64,000 nucleotides of DNA from Vesta saturnalis (lineage: Eukaryota; Arthropoda; Insecta; Coleoptera; Lampyridae): assembly GCA_036346205.1 (NCBI GenBank), contig JARFJB010002140.1:124001-188000 (forward strand). The letters are read 5' to 3'. A program made the position numbers and the translations under genes. Positions 34,160 through 49,060 of the stretch are shown here, in pieces (the stretch's first letter is position 1; every line of letters begins with the position of its first letter). Under the pieces are notes generated by a model. That model was given only the letters and a program-made list of their open reading frames with translations, did no database searches and was not told the DNA's origin.

Positions 34160-36815
34160 ATGATGAGCTTACCTGTTATTTTTTTAAACTAATTTTTAGG
34201 ATAACTTTTTGATCACGGTATCGTGGTAAAAAAAAGAGATGGGGTAAGTAGCTGGGCTTTCCTTTTTCTTGATTTTTCAAATTGTCTAATAAAACAATGT
34301 CTTCTCTCCGTGAAAGGCTAAAATATGAAAATGTTGACTTTCACGATTTGGACTCCTATATATGGATGTAACATGGTATGTCCAATTCTCAGTTGTGAAT
34401 GATTTTACGACTTTAAAACTAAAGTTTTTCGCAACTTTCCATAGGCATTATAATGTGATTAAAATTTGTTAAATTTGGGTTTTGATTTTGACATTTCTCA
34501 TTTTTAGCTTTGGCCCGTTCTGAAGGCGATTTAATTTATACGTTTAATTAGTTCTGGTTAGCCTTTACTAAATAAAATTTAGATTCCATTGTTTGGCTTT
34601 TAAATACGTGCAACTAACTATCATAGCAGGCATTTTGACACTTTAATTCATTTTTTAAATCTGTCGCTACTATTCACGACGATAGCTATATTTTTTGTTG
34701 AAACTCATACGTTTTGTATATATTAATTTAAAATACGCGATTTAAAAATCCAAAAAAGATAAGTATTTGTAATTATGGTTTTAAATCGTGCAAGTTTCTG
34801 TACTTTTTGCGTATTCATCAACTTTTATTAAGAAATAAACACATTATTTACATGATTTCATTTTTAAATCAATCAAACGTGCCGATACGCTGCTTTGCCT
34901 ACGGAAAATCTACTAGAATCGTATATAAAGAAGAACAATACACTGATACTTTTGCTTAAATTGTTATTCTCAAATACTTTTGAAAAGGTAATTGAAAAAG
35001 CTTGAACAAGCAAGATAACACTCTAGCGAGCAAAAAACTTTTAAAATGATATTTCTGTACCAAGTGGCTAGAGTCTTTTATGAACCCAAGTTATTTTTGA
35101 CTATTTTTTAGTAACCGAGCATACCATAATAGTCAGTCATACTGATTTCCATTAAGAATGAATAAATACTAATTTCGAAATAGGTGTTGTCTTAAGTACC
35201 TATACGTGGGAATATAAAATTACAATACATCATAGTCCGCAAATGAAATAAAAGGTTAAAGCAAAACCAGAATTAAGGTCAGTGAATTTCTCCCACTGTT
35301 CAACATTCAAACCCATCAAATTTTATGTTTGCCAATTAAAATAATGAGCTGTATTTCAAATAAAGATTTTAATAATGGCGAATTCAAAATGGTTGCATAT
35401 GATACAAAATCCTAGAATTTGGTGTTTTTTTTTTAATTGCCATTAAAGTTAACAAATAAAGATTTACCGAGGGTCTTTTCATTTATGTAAATTTTAATAC
35501 TCTTTAGATCCTTGAATTGATCAAGTGGAACAAGGTAAAGATCAAGATTTCAGGCATTTTATGAAAATATTTGAGACATATTTACAGCTAACTATGAACA
35601 TATATTATAAAAAACGTAAGTTGAGGTACAAACAGCAAATTTGAATACTGATTTATCACAGAATGGTGGAAATTTAAATATTATTTGCATTGATTATTTG
35701 TTTTAATTAGTTTTTTGATTAATACGTACTTTTATATACATTTTTATTCAAAAATTTCCTCACTTTTTCGTAAAAATGCAGTGGTAATTGGTCTAATTAA
35801 AGATATTCATATGGCAAATTAAATTTTGCATAATTAATTCTAACCTTCTAAACTAAAGAAAAATATGAATTTGCATCGAAATGAGATAATTTTTTTGCTA
35901 TATTCAATTAACTTTTGGATGAATAATGTAATATAAAGACATATTTGCATGCAATTTTCAACGTAATTCTCCTAACGGTGTTGGTATTGTTTATTTTTGT
36001 ATTTGTTAGCATTGCAAATAAAAAAAATGCATATATTCGCATCTAATTTCGTTTAATAACCTTTTAATAATTAGTATTGGTCATATCTTGTGTGGTAACT
36101 GAGATTTCAGTTTATCCAGATTAATTGTAGAAAATAATTAGTTATGAAACAAGACATCGATATTAAGATGATTGAATTTTGTGACACAAATACACACCCA
36201 CCGAAAGACCGAAAAGAGAGGCTGCAAAGCAACGTAATAGATTGTCGTTGATAAAATTTTAGATATTACTGATTTCCATGAAAATTGCGTTTTATACATT
36301 TGAAGCAATCTGATTCAAAAATGTTTGAGGCTTCAACCAATGTGATAAAGTTTCTTTTAACAATGAACCATGCATGATTTCTGGTTTCTGAGGTTTTGTT
36401 TGCTCTCCATTCTTCACAGTAATTGTGTTAATTGTTAAACAAATTGCAGCTAAACCCATAATCGTTGTTTATAATTTGTTCATTGTGTGTACCCTGAGAT
36501 ATAAGAGCAGATCTTGTGTTGTTTAAACAGCCGAAAACTTCTACAAGTGTTTCAAGCTCAACAGTACGTTCAGTTTTTCACTCCCATCTTTTCCAGCCAG
36601 TGAACTTTAATATTTTTTCGGTTGTCGGGGGTGATTTCCAAAAATAATTTAATTTTTTATTGTGTATCCGTTCTTATCGATTAAGTTGCTTACTCGAACC
36701 ATTTTTGACTTCATTTGCACCTATTGGGTTCGAGTGATTTTTGTTCCATTCACTTTTTGAACTTAAACTAATTGGTTTTGCTATCGTTTTCATGATCAAT
36801 CTAAATAAATAGAAT
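34152..36815. other. 2.6 kb of AT-rich DNA without a recognised gene
   Basis: Only a minus-strand coding-like stretch at about 36640-36270 (segments CEEWRANKTSETRNHAWFIV and FITLVEASNIFESDCFKCI, broken by stops) stands out; I cannot name it. Confidence 0.4.
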
Positions 36816-36819
36816 TAAA

Positions 36820-36908
36820 ACTCATCTTTTGGGTTTAAATGGTATATTTTATATTTATATGTCTATGCATTTCGATAACACTTACAGTTATTGTCCTTAG
36901 TAGTAGAA
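36820..36908 (-). repeat. PLE terminal-repeat relic (hammerhead-like), copy 1
   Basis: Reverse complement matches 46120-46215: CATAGAC, ATATAAATATAAAATA, CCATTTAAACCCAAAAGAT. On this strand a CTAAGGA...TTATCGAAATG core is a degenerate hammerhead CTGANGA...GAAA pattern. Confidence 0.55.
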
Positions 36909-36949
36909 GAATCTTTTACAATTGTTTAAGGTCTATGATTTCCTGAAGA

Positions 36950-38065
36950 AATAAAAAAGAAACTAATTAACTCTGAAGCTCTTTCATCAAAACTATATGG
37001 ACTACCAAAAATCCATAAACCTAGTGCTCTTTTAAGTCATATTGCTAATGGAATTGGTTCTCTTACATACAATCTTGCAAACCACTTTACATTTCTGTTA
37101 CACCCTTATATAGGTAAAACACCCCATTATAATAAAAATTCTGCCGGCTTTATTGAAAAAATACTTAATTTCAAAACTGAAGAGGGTGATATAAGAGTCA
37201 ATTTTTATGTTCTTTCACTTTTCACAAAAGTCCCTCTAATAGAAGCTATTGAACATATCGATCATATGTCTCCAAAGGATATAAAAAAAATTTTTCAGCA
37301 CTGTCTTACCACGGCTATTTTCAGCAGAATACTAAATTTTATGTACAGCTTAATGGTATAGCAATGGTCTTGCTACAGCTAATTTTTATGTGAAAAAATT
37401 TGAAGAATTAGCGTTGCAAAATGCACCTGAAAGCCTTTACTTGGGTGAAACATTTGTTATTTGTGGAGAAGAAGCACTACATGAATTTTCAATTTTTATA
37501 AATGGTACACATCTTAGCATCCAGTTTACCACTGAACAGGAAAGTAATGAAGTTTACCATTTCTTGACAAACTAATATCTAAAACTAATGATTCGCTGTT
37601 TTTTAAGGTACAGAAAGCCCACACACACTGAGATACCTTCACAAATTATCATCCACGTCAAAAAATTGTTTAAATCTTTAGCAAAACGAATTTGTGATTC
37701 TGAATTTTTGAACGATGAATATAAATATTTAACAAAAAAAAACAGTGCTTAAGTTGGTAATGCTTTTCTTCATTTTATAACTAATGTTACAGGTAGAATA
37801 GAAAAAAATCTTAATTAATCAATGGCATTCGGATTGTTGTTGAACCTGCAAGAAAAATTTAAAAAAATTTTTAACTTCACCTAAATATGTTTTAAATCCA
37901 TTATCACCCTCCTGAGTGTCTAAGTTATCTTGTTTTTGTCGAAAAGTATACATTGAAACAACAAAACGTAGCTTTGATACAAAACGTAAAGAACATATGA
38001 AATTTTGTAGATTAGGTCAACCAGAGAAATCTTAGGTAGCTGAGTATGCTTTAAACAGGGTGTAC
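36950..38065 (+). pseudogene. decayed Penelope-like reverse transcriptase with GIY-YIG remnant
   Basis: Reads LYGLPKIHKPS near 37000 (PLE RT), GSLTYNLANHF, then KKFEELALQNAPE (37390) and a remnant of the YVDD region (GETFVICG), then YRKPTHT near 37610 and LAKRICDSEF. The end (about 37935-38060) reads CRKVYIETTKRSF...KEHMKFCRLGQPEKS, a GIY-YIG remnant. Many stops and frameshifts. This lineage differs from the PLE at 15-21 kb. Confidence 0.7.
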
Positions 38066-38116
38066 AAGTTTTTTGTAGCAGGACTTTAATAGTAGTTTAA
38101 CGTTTATCAATATCTA

Positions 38117-40030
38117 TAGGGTGGTATATTTTCTGGGTGGTACACCTTTATCCCCCGAACTTTTTCATGCCACGCCTCTAACTCTTAAAACCAAAATTTA
38201 GATTACCCATTTGATTTAGGAACTTTTTGAGATACATTATCTGTAATCCATGAACAGCTTCCAAATGGTAAGTAAAGAACGTCTGATACTCCCACAAAAT
38301 AGTGTGCCATGAAAAGAACAATAAAAAAAAATCAAATTATGTCAAATCTCACGTTTTATTTTAAATACGACTTGTGCATAAGAAAGAATGTAATTTATTT
38401 ACATATTTTATTGTGTTAATTTTTATTGCAAAAGTGATTTTTAAAATGCCATTTTGTTCTCTAATCAAGAAATAGCGGATATCCCTTTTATTTATGGCTT
38501 TGTAAATGGAAGTTCAGCAGCAGTAGCCCGTGAGTATAGGCAAAGGTTTCCTTTTAGAAGAGCTCCGCATCCTTCAGTATTTGTAAGAGTTCACCAACAA
38601 ATTATAAGTCAGGGGTTAAATAATGTGCATGATCGTCAAAATAATAATCATAGGCAGCAAAGAAATATTGCACGACGAATTTTGCGTGAATTCGACAGAG
38701 ATCCCACAACTAGCATTAGAAGAGTATCCGTAGCTGTAGGTGGAGTCTCAAATACTACTATTCACCGAACATTAAGACGGGATCACCGATATCCTTACCA
38801 TCTACAACCTGTTCAAGGACTACAACCAGGGATGCAGAGCGTAGAGTTGCGTATTGCCGATGGATTCTTGCTGAAAATAATAACAATCCAGGTTTTTTAA
38901 ATAATGTTTTATGGATCGATGAATCCTGCTTCACTCGCCGTGCTGTGGTAAATTTTCACAACCAGCACGTTTGGGCACATCAAAATCTACATGTAGTTCG
39001 CCCGAGACATTTCCAACAAGAATTTAGTGTGAATATCTGGATAGGTATTTACAATAATCACCTTTTTGGGCCCTACTTTTTACCACCTCGGATGAATGCT
39101 GCGGCTTTCTTGGAATTCTTAGAGAATGAACATGGGAATATGTGGGAACATATTCCCTTAAATTTACGAATAATGGCTTGGTTCCAGCTTGGTGGTTGTC
39201 CAGCTCATTATAGCAGAATCGTTAGAAACTGGCTGGACAACCATTATCCAGTAAGATGGATTGGTCGTGCAGGCCCAGTTCCCTGGCCGTCAAGGTCTGC
39301 TGACCTAAATCCCTTAGATTTTTTTCTGTGGGGGTATTTAAAAGAAAGGGTGTATGCAACCCCTGTGACAACAAGAGATGAACTCATTAATAGGATTAGG
39401 GATGCTTGTAATGAAATAAGACAATTTTTAGTTAATATTCCACGTGTTCGTCGGTGTGAATTATGTGTTCAACAAAATGGTTCACATTTTGAACAGTTTC
39501 TTTAAATTTATTTATTATTACGATAACGTTTTTGTTTTGTTGTTATAGGTTAAGTTTATTTGTTTAATTTATTTATTTCGTTCGTTTCGTTCTTGTTAAA
39601 ATCTTAAATAGAAATTCTTTCCAATTTTTTCCAATAAATACGCATTTTTAATATTTATTTTTTTGTTTCACATTTATTTTCCTTTATTTAATTCAACTGA
39701 TAAGTTAGGAAAAAATCAGTGAAGTACTACTTTTTATTAAGAGACAAAAAACGCGAGAATTGATATAATTTGATTCTTTTTTTTTATTGTTCTTTTCATG
39801 GCACACTATTTTTTGCGGGAGCATCAAACGTTCTTTACTTACCATTTGGAAGCTGTTCATGGATTACAGCTAATTTATCTCAAAAACTATGCATTTTTCG
39901 AAAAAAAAGCAAAAGACAAAAAAGTTCCTAAATCAAATGGGCAATCAAAATTTTTGGTTTTAAGAGTTAGAGGCGTCGCATGAAAAAGTGGGGGTGTAAA
40001 GTGTGTACCACCCCAGAAAATACTACCCTG
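38117..40030 (+). mobile_element. DD41D-type mariner-like transposon with about 240 bp inverted repeats
   Basis: Ends TAGGGTGGTA (38117) and, inverted, CAGGGTAGTA (40030) are bordered by TA (38115-38116, 40031-40032). Repeats run about 240 bp inward (38117-38358 and 39745-40030) with one insertion in the right arm. Sequence outside the TA is also inverted-repeated (38096-38114 against 40033-40056, and 38056-38094 against 40240-40282). Confidence 0.8.
38446..39505 (+). pseudogene. DD41D mariner-like transposase
   Basis: Amino frame 38454-38900 (FSNQEIADIPFIYGFVNG..., HTH region, YPYHLQPVQ), catalytic frame from about 38830 to 39505. WIDESCF holds the first Asp; WFQLGGCPAHY has Gly where the second Asp belongs; LNPLDFFLWGY holds the third Asp, 41 residues further. 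Frameshifts lie near 38450 and 38825. Apart from these the frame is long and clean, so the copy is fairly young but inactive because of the lost Asp. Confidence 0.8.
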
Positions 40031-40131
40031 TAGATATTGATAAACGTTAAACTACTCTTAATATTGAGTTTAAGAAGTGTAAGATGTGTACTAAGTTTGG
40101 ATTTATTATTTTAAATAGTTTTGAAGATAAA

Positions 40132-40344
40132 TTAAAGGAACTGAAAAAGATTAAAACTTTTAAACCCTTTATCACCAAAACTAGGCGTTTGGCAATCTAT
40201 GTTTATATGAACCTTTTGTCTTAATTTTGAAGCTCTATCGACTATTAATGTCCTGCTACAAAAACTGGAACACCCTGTATAATTTAAATCATGACATTGA
40301 AGATGATATGTTAAATTATTTATAGTACAGTTTGGTTCGATCAA
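40132..40344 (-). pseudogene. fragment resembling a PLE carboxy end, split by a mini-element
   Basis: Minus-strand frame: NNLTYHLQCHDLNY, then sequence from a TACAGGGTGT... inverted-repeat arm (40282-40240), then INIDCQTPSFGD. The first and last parts resemble the GIY-YIG end of PLE proteins; the middle is repeat. Confidence 0.35.
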
Positions 40345-40450
40345 GAATTGTCACTTAATATTGTAAAACTGGACATAAAATCATATAGCTCGACGGTATT
40401 TTTTTAAGAAGTAGTAAGTCCAAAGTAAAGTGAAATTATTACTGGACTTA

Positions 40451-43400
40451 TAGCTATCTGGCCCTGAAGATTCTTTAACCAGTACATTTAGTCCAATATT
40501 TTTCCTACACTTTAACTCTTTATTACGAAAAATACAAAATGTCAATAATAGTAATTCTTTTATTTATGAAAAGTAAAAAACAAAACAACGCTGCAAAAAA
40601 CATTACAAGTTCTTAAAACAAACCATTTTAAACGTAAAAGGTAAGTAATAAAAAACAAAAACCATACTTAATAATTATTCATCTTATGTGGTTTTTAATC
40701 TTCTTCTACAAATCCTTCGTATGGAAGCTCTTTGTAGAAATCATGTAACCTCTTAGGCACCCATTTTAGGAGTTTCTGTAGATCGGCGTATTTTTTTTTA
40801 CTTATTGGTCGCAAAGTGGATCTAATAACTTTCAGCTCAGGTAAAGTATTCTGGTTCTTTTTCAAAGATTTTCTATTGAAGTCTACTTCCTCAAAGTCTT
40901 TATCAATATCATATTTAAAGTACATTTTTCCAGGAGAATCTTGTCTAAATCGCATTTAAATAACTTCGGAAATGAGGAAGTTACCTTTAGTTGTTGTTTT
41001 TTTTTATTTTGGATAAATGGCGAACGAGCGCTCTCATTTGCGGCACTAAAGTCTTTAAAATGTTCAAGTTCCACTGGTTTCACTTCTAGGTTCGATTTTG
41101 AACTGCATAACCTTGCCATTAATTTCCAATCCCATGGTAAAATCTGGATATTTTTTCTGTTCTTTCTCTAACCTGGAGCGAACAGTATCTACCTCCATGT
41201 ATGTATGGCCTCTAAGGAGAAACTTATGTTCAATAATTTTTAAGGAGGGTTTTAAACAAAGTGCGTAAATATAACATACAATCATTTGCATGTTTCAGTT
41301 CTGTGAGGGACAATCGTCACACCAGATAATCAATTTTTCAACAGAGCTTTCCAAATCAAGAATATATCTGGGAAGACAAGATGCCATTTCGTTACCTCCA
41401 CGACCAGCAATGGACTCATCCCACAGCAATGGACTCATCCCACATAAAACACGACGACCTTCCTGAAGTAGAATCATAAACTGTATAATTAAAAGCCCAT
41501 AGTTTCAAAGAATAAAAACTCTGAGCATTATGTAGTAGTGGTGTAGGTAAACATTTTTTAAAGGTCAACCATAATTACTTTTACATTGACCTTACCTTAT
41601 GATTTTTCTTTATCCTTTCTTTTTCCATATCTGCTTTGTGATTCCAGTAGGTGACGATCGTATTCTCCCTGTATGCTGGGGCGTTTTTCCACGGAACTGG
41701 TGTCCAATTTAACAATAAATTCGTCGCAATGACCACAGATATCATTGGAAGGCTGGCCAAATGATAGATTAAACTCACTGTTGAAAATCTGAGTACAGCC
41801 AAGACTTTGGAATATGTTTTTTTGGGAATACCTTTCTCTTCACAGTCTTCCACAAAAAAATTATACATTCTGGAGATATTAAGATGCGACCCTAAATATT
41901 TTCGTTGTGACCTAATCCTAGAGTAATGTGATTCGACGCATGAGAACTTTTGAATATGCCCACGTACCAGATCTCTGCTAGCAACTGATATTTTATTAAT
42001 AGGTTCATGCCGACCTCTCTGATCCACTTCCACGATACCACTGGGTTTTTGCTTTTTCAAAACAGACCGTGAAAAAATTTACGGCACACAGGTATCTTTC
42101 TCGCATCGATAGAAGGAAAGTATTTTAAAGTCGTTTTTCTTTTGCCTTCACGACGGACTTTTTTGACGGGACATTCTTCAATACATGATACTATAAACTG
42201 CCTTTTTTGTTCCAACGTAGTCGTCTCATCCCAAAAATGTTTTCGAACATTTTTCTGTAACACATGTCCCGCCTATGACCTTCTTTTTCATTATTTTACC
42301 GTTGGACGCCAAATATTCTTCCCCTCCAGCTTTCTTAACTTTCCTTACCTCTTTTTTCCATTGGACACTATGTCTCGTCTTTTTTTCCTTTCTTCAGTGT
42401 CAAATCCTCTTCATTTTGCCTATTTTCCGCTTCTTCATCAGTACTGCTACCATTCTTACCTTCTTCAGGAACATAAGATTCACCATCTGACTCTAAAACT
42501 ATTATTTTTAAGTTCAGCTTCCTCTCGCACATTTTCAAATGTGTTGGCCTCATTATGATCTAATAAAATTTTAGCATTCACGGGCTCATTGATTAGTTCA
42601 TTAATTTCTGATTCGGCAGTGACGTTCAGATCTGTAAAAGAATAATTCGTTAGGAGCAGAAATACTTTTCACCACTCAGTGCCTTAAAGTATCTACTTTA
42701 CAGCGCTGCGCAATTTGAATTTTTGTGGTCCTAATTAAGTCTCATTTAGTGTATATTTTTATTGTTAATAAAAAAAGCTCCCGAAAAGAAAAGTTACTTA
42801 CTATTTACAGAAATACAGTCAGTGAAATTTATTCCAGAGCAATCAGGTTCTGATGTAAACACAATTTAACGGTATTATCCGGGAGAATATCAGGGTACTT
42901 CTCGAGATCGGAAAACGATAACTGCATAATATAGTCATTTTTTGCGGGTAAAGAAAACACCTCAGAATCCCCATTATACAATACGACTTCGACTACACAT
43001 TTCTCTTGCATTTTTTTATCAATGCCCGGTTCTCTGTAGTCACATTCATCTGAGAAAATGCAAGAATTATTGTTATTTAAAAGTGATCTTAAAAATTATT
43101 ATAAACAGCTTGTATATACTTAAATCTTACCTCTTGTATTAATAACGCTATTAAAATGTTTTCTTTAATCGGGGTTACACTGGTTAAAGGTATTTTCGCT
43201 CGATTTTCACAAAGACTGGTAGTTTTTTCATGATCAATCTGAGCTAGTCTTTTGCCTCTAAAACCAATCATTTTGAAATATTATAATTAACTAATAACTA
43301 TCTAATCAGCACTGAGCGCAAACATAACCGTCCGCTTCGAATACGAATATCATAATGAATGGATTTAACAGGATTTAACACATGTTTCGACACGCAAAAA

Positions 43401-43483
43401 TCGCGAGCTTTGTATTAAGTTCTTTATTATGATGGGCTTAATGTTATAAACAGTAAATACATGCAGGGCCAGATAGTATTATA
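40451..43483 (-). mobile_element. DDE transposon of unassigned superfamily, 7 bp target duplication
   Basis: Inverted CTATCTGGCCCTG at 40454-40466 and 43464-43476 near both ends; GGACTTA occurs directly outside at 40444-40450 and 43484-43490. The 3.0 kb body contains one large multi-exon gene on minus. A 7 bp duplication excludes Tc1/mariner, Harbinger and piggyBac. Confidence 0.65.
40695..43271 (-). pseudogene. transposase-like gene of a widespread unclassified insect family
   Basis: Start MIGFRGKRLAQIDHEK at 43271 with a GTAAGA donor near 43130. Further exons/frames: 43011-42829, 42640-42368 (acidic), 42263-42057 (LEQKRQFIVSCIEECPVKK...CRKFFHG), 42060-41581 (RGRHEPINK, VRGHIQKF, ESHYSR), 41477-41295 (WDESIAGRGGNE..., WCDDCPSQN), 41291-41064 (LLRGHTYMEVDTVRSRLE) and 40955-40695. 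WDE, DDCPSQN and GHTYMEVD provide acidic residues fitting an RNase H-type DDE core. Several frameshifts and a small in-frame duplication near 41415. Confidence 0.65.
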
Positions 43484-43707
43484 GGACTTAACACTATACG
43501 AGACAAGTTCACTCTCTTAAAGAATTGGAGGCAAACATTATTAACGTCCCAAGTTATCATCTGGCTGAAAACAAAATGTGGACTTAACATGACTTTTATG
43601 TCGCTATTTCGGAAATTAAACCAGTTAGGACTTACTAGTGTTTACCATTGAAAAGAGCAGAAAATTTTAATAAGAAAACATACGAAATGTACTTTTGATA
43701 AAATTGA

Positions 43708-43708
<1 letters not shown>

Positions 43709-43782
<74 letters not shown>

Positions 43783-43790
43783 TAGATATA
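43709..43790. repeat. (TA)n microsatellite abutting a foldback element
   Basis: About 80 bp of TA with one small interruption, directly followed by CAGTGCGTACC at 43791. Confidence 0.95.
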
Positions 43791-45927
<2,137 letters not shown>

Positions 45928-45949
45928 TATTATAAACTTATTTTGGGAA

Positions 45950-46215
45950 ATTGGTTTTCAGCTACTTGAGAATCTTCATTCATTCCTAAATTGAAGAAAT
46001 GGATTTTATGTCTAAATATTGAATTCCATACCTGACTTTATACGTTTATAAAACTGTTGTATCAATGGTGAGCTTATGTTTGCGTTTTCACTGTTTTATA
46101 TTTCATAAATTTGTTCTAACCTCTGAGGATGACAACTAAAATTGTTCTCAATACATATAGACTTATATAAATATAAATATAAAATACACCATTTAAACCC
46201 AAAAGATAGGTAAGT
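45950..46215 (+). repeat. PLE terminal-repeat relic (hammerhead-like), copy 2
   Basis: CTGAGGATGACAACT...TTGTTCTCAA at 46132 is a decayed CTGANGA-stem-GAAA core; downstream CATATAGAC and CCATTTAAACCCAAAAGATA match the reverse complement of 36820-36908. No PLE coding follows. Confidence 0.5.
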
Positions 46216-46331
46216 ATTTTAATGATGTGTAATAATGGTGAAAGTTTACAGTTTCATAAACAGAAAGAAAGATATTTGTACAATATTGCGGCTTGCTTGT
46301 AAGGCACTAAAAATGATATTCGCTTATGTCC

Positions 46332-46490
46332 TCATTTAGTTTCAACGTGACCTTTAACATCGAATACATGCTCTAACGAGTAGGTATAGTATTTGTCATA
46401 TTTGTGTTTCGACTTTTCCGGAATCACAACTGCACGCGCTTTTGTTATTAGATTTTCTATATCGGATAGTATCGATTCGTTATCGCTCAT
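46332..46490 (-). pseudogene. amino-terminal fragment of a second tyrosine recombinase (Crypton-like)
   Basis: Start ATG at 46490; 52 codons reading MSDNESILSDIEN...VVIPEKSKHKYDKYY, then TGA. The PEKSKxKY segment is the start of the core-binding domain seen in the 9.4 kb copy (LLPEKSK). No catalytic domain follows. Confidence 0.5.
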
Positions 46491-47259
46491 ATTGGTAACG
46501 TAGATAAATAATGTTGTTTGTTATTTGACGTATCGGGGTTGCTAGGTAAATTTTATTCGGTCCCACATACTGAGAATTTTAGTAATGATTGTGCACATAA
46601 ATAAGTTAAAATAATTGTGTATTCATTCATATTTATTTAACGGTTGCACACAAGATTTTGTGTACACCACAGACGAAAAATGTCCAGTGGGCGCGGCCCA
46701 ACCCGTCAATTTTCCTTTCGGCCGTCAAAGTAGCATTGTGCATTCTTGGCATACAAATTACTATTAAATATCTCAATGAGAAAATTTATAAAATCTGGTA
46801 AACAGGTTTATCCAATATATTGTAATGAAACTTTTAATTAGCGTAAATGCTAATGAACCAGAGGTGAGGATACAAGGTTACGCTCCACACCCCAGTACTC
46901 CTACGCCACTGGATTTTCTTTTGATCTCCATAGTACGTTAGATACGACAATTCATTCTGAATTAGTGTTTTTCTAATTTTATCGTAAAGGCACTCGTTTA
47001 TATTCAAACATGTTAGGAATAATAGGAAAACCTATTAATTGTAAACATCTCTACCTCGTCTGTTAAACAAAATAATGTTTTCATTGTTTATTTGTTATAG
47101 TGATAGACTATTTTCCAATTTCGTGCAATAGTATTATCACTGAGCGTTCAAAGCTGAACGTGAGGTTTAAGATACTATTTTTCTTAAAGTTCATGTATGT
47201 TCATTATTGTGTTAAAGTGTCTCATACTAAGTATTTGCTGTTCTTTAATGTTGCTGTAA

Positions 47260-48135
47260 AAAATTTTACTAACACGGAAATGCCAGACGTACATTACAAG
47301 TGTGGTAAAGCTAATGGTAATTAGCTGATCTGGAAGAAACTCTTTTAAAGCACATAAACGGGCATATATAAAATAATATGAAATAACTTTCACTGGAGTT
47401 TAATATTAGGTATTTCACGATTTCGAACAGTTTGAAACACAATCTTTTCTACCCTTACCATATTCAACGAGTGCAAGTACTTTTCCTCAGAGATTAGAAC
47501 CGTGCAGATGAATTCAAGAAATCGCCAACCCTTACCCTTTGAGTCCGACATTTTTTACCGATGAGTAATTTTTCATGACACTAATTGCCATATTAACCAC
47601 GTTTTCGCACAAGGAAGCCCTCACGAAACAAATAAGGAATGACTATCAGTTTTTGCTAAACGTTACGTTTAGGCAGGAATACTTGATCATTTTCTGACTG
47701 ATCCTCAAAGATTAACTGCGCGCCCTACATAATATTTCTTACTGAGCGATTGTCCAGTTTTTTAGAGGATATCCCCATCAACATAACAAGGAGATTGTTC
47801 TTCTTGGAAGTTGGTGTTCCTAGACGTTTTAGCGTAATTTAACCAGTTGGATGAAAATATCCTAATATATGAATCGGACGAAATGTACCCTATCCATGGC
47901 CACCACAATCGCCCGATTTTAAATCCACTAGATTTTTTCTTTGGAGTCATTTAAAAACCTTACCTTACAGAACATCAATACAAGGTGTATAACATTTACG
48001 GCTACGAATACTAGATGAGTGCCAGCAAATTAAAAACATGCCAAGAATATGTGGGAGGGTTCGACAGTCTAGTAGGAAAAGAACGCAAAGCTGCTGCATT
48101 GTTGAATACGGACATTTTGAACAATTTCTGTTCTA
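47260..48135 (+). pseudogene. decayed DD41D-type mariner-like transposase
   Basis: Pieces in order: FTNTEMPDVHYKCGKANGN (amino end, compare the FSNQEIADIPFIYG start at 38454), YHIQRVQVLFLRD near 47457, INHVFAQGSPH near 47595, RPILNPLDFFFG near 47912 and ILNNFCS / GHFEQF near 48115. All belong to one family but are scattered through frames by many indels, so this is an old copy. Confidence 0.6.
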
Positions 48136-49060
48136 GATTAGTTGGTATAATTTCAGTTTATTTTTCTTTTCTGAAATGCGCAACTTGTTTGAATAAAAAT
48201 TGGGATAGTTCGAAACCCATTGCCTTTATTACAAAACTGCTAGAATACATTCTAATTCAGAATTAATTGGCGTATGTAACGAACAACGAGTGGCGCAGAA
48301 ATACAGGAGTTTATACACCCAGCGCACCCTTGTATCTTCATATTTACGTTAATTTGAAGTTTCAATAAAAATTTATTAGATGTAATACATTCTTTTCACT
48401 TGAGTTATTTAAAAAATTCTAATGAAGCTTTAACACCCTGTAACTACAAAACGATTGGTTTCCCGACCAAGGTTATTAAGACTTTTTGGGTTAAAATGAC
48501 TCAAAGAATAATGTTCTCAAGTTATTTTACATATTTTTACAATTTGCATTATTTTGATAACTGTACCGATGTATACATTTTATGTTCAAAGGCACCGTCT
48601 TCCAAAATCAGGACATACATGTACATTGAATCTATACTTTCAGTTTCTTATACATCTTCCTCTTCCTTGCTTCTTGACAAATGACTAATTTGCATATTAA
48701 ACATTAAAATACAAGTATATTGTATACTACCTACTTAAAAGCTATTTCTATAATTTAAATTAAGATTAGGTATTTCTGTTTTCTAGTCATTGTATTATCA
48801 TCTTTAATTAATTAAAACTGTACTAAATTTAATAATACTAAATGGAGTTCCACGCAGTAAGCTTACAAATCATTATTTACAATTTCATTCGAAAAATTTC
48901 AAAATGTAAATGTGTTAGAGTTTTACTAAACGTTAACATATGCCACGGTTTCAGAACTAATTCAGATATTATACGGTAAGCGAAGTGTAGGCTCGACAAG
49001 AAGACTTCGCTTCGTTGACAAACATACATAAGGACAAAATTTACATCGATTGGGGCTTGT
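48136..49060. other. no recognised gene
   Basis: AT-rich sequence; open frame 48400-48684 has no family resemblance. Confidence 0.4.

Noticed and set aside
42142..42558. 138-codon plus-strand frame, Phe/Leu/Ser-rich
   Set aside because: Shadow of the minus-strand transposase-like gene at 40695-43271.
40451..43483. piggyBac element
   Set aside because: Target duplication is 7 bp GGACTTA rather than TTAA, and the coding motifs differ from piggyBac transposase.
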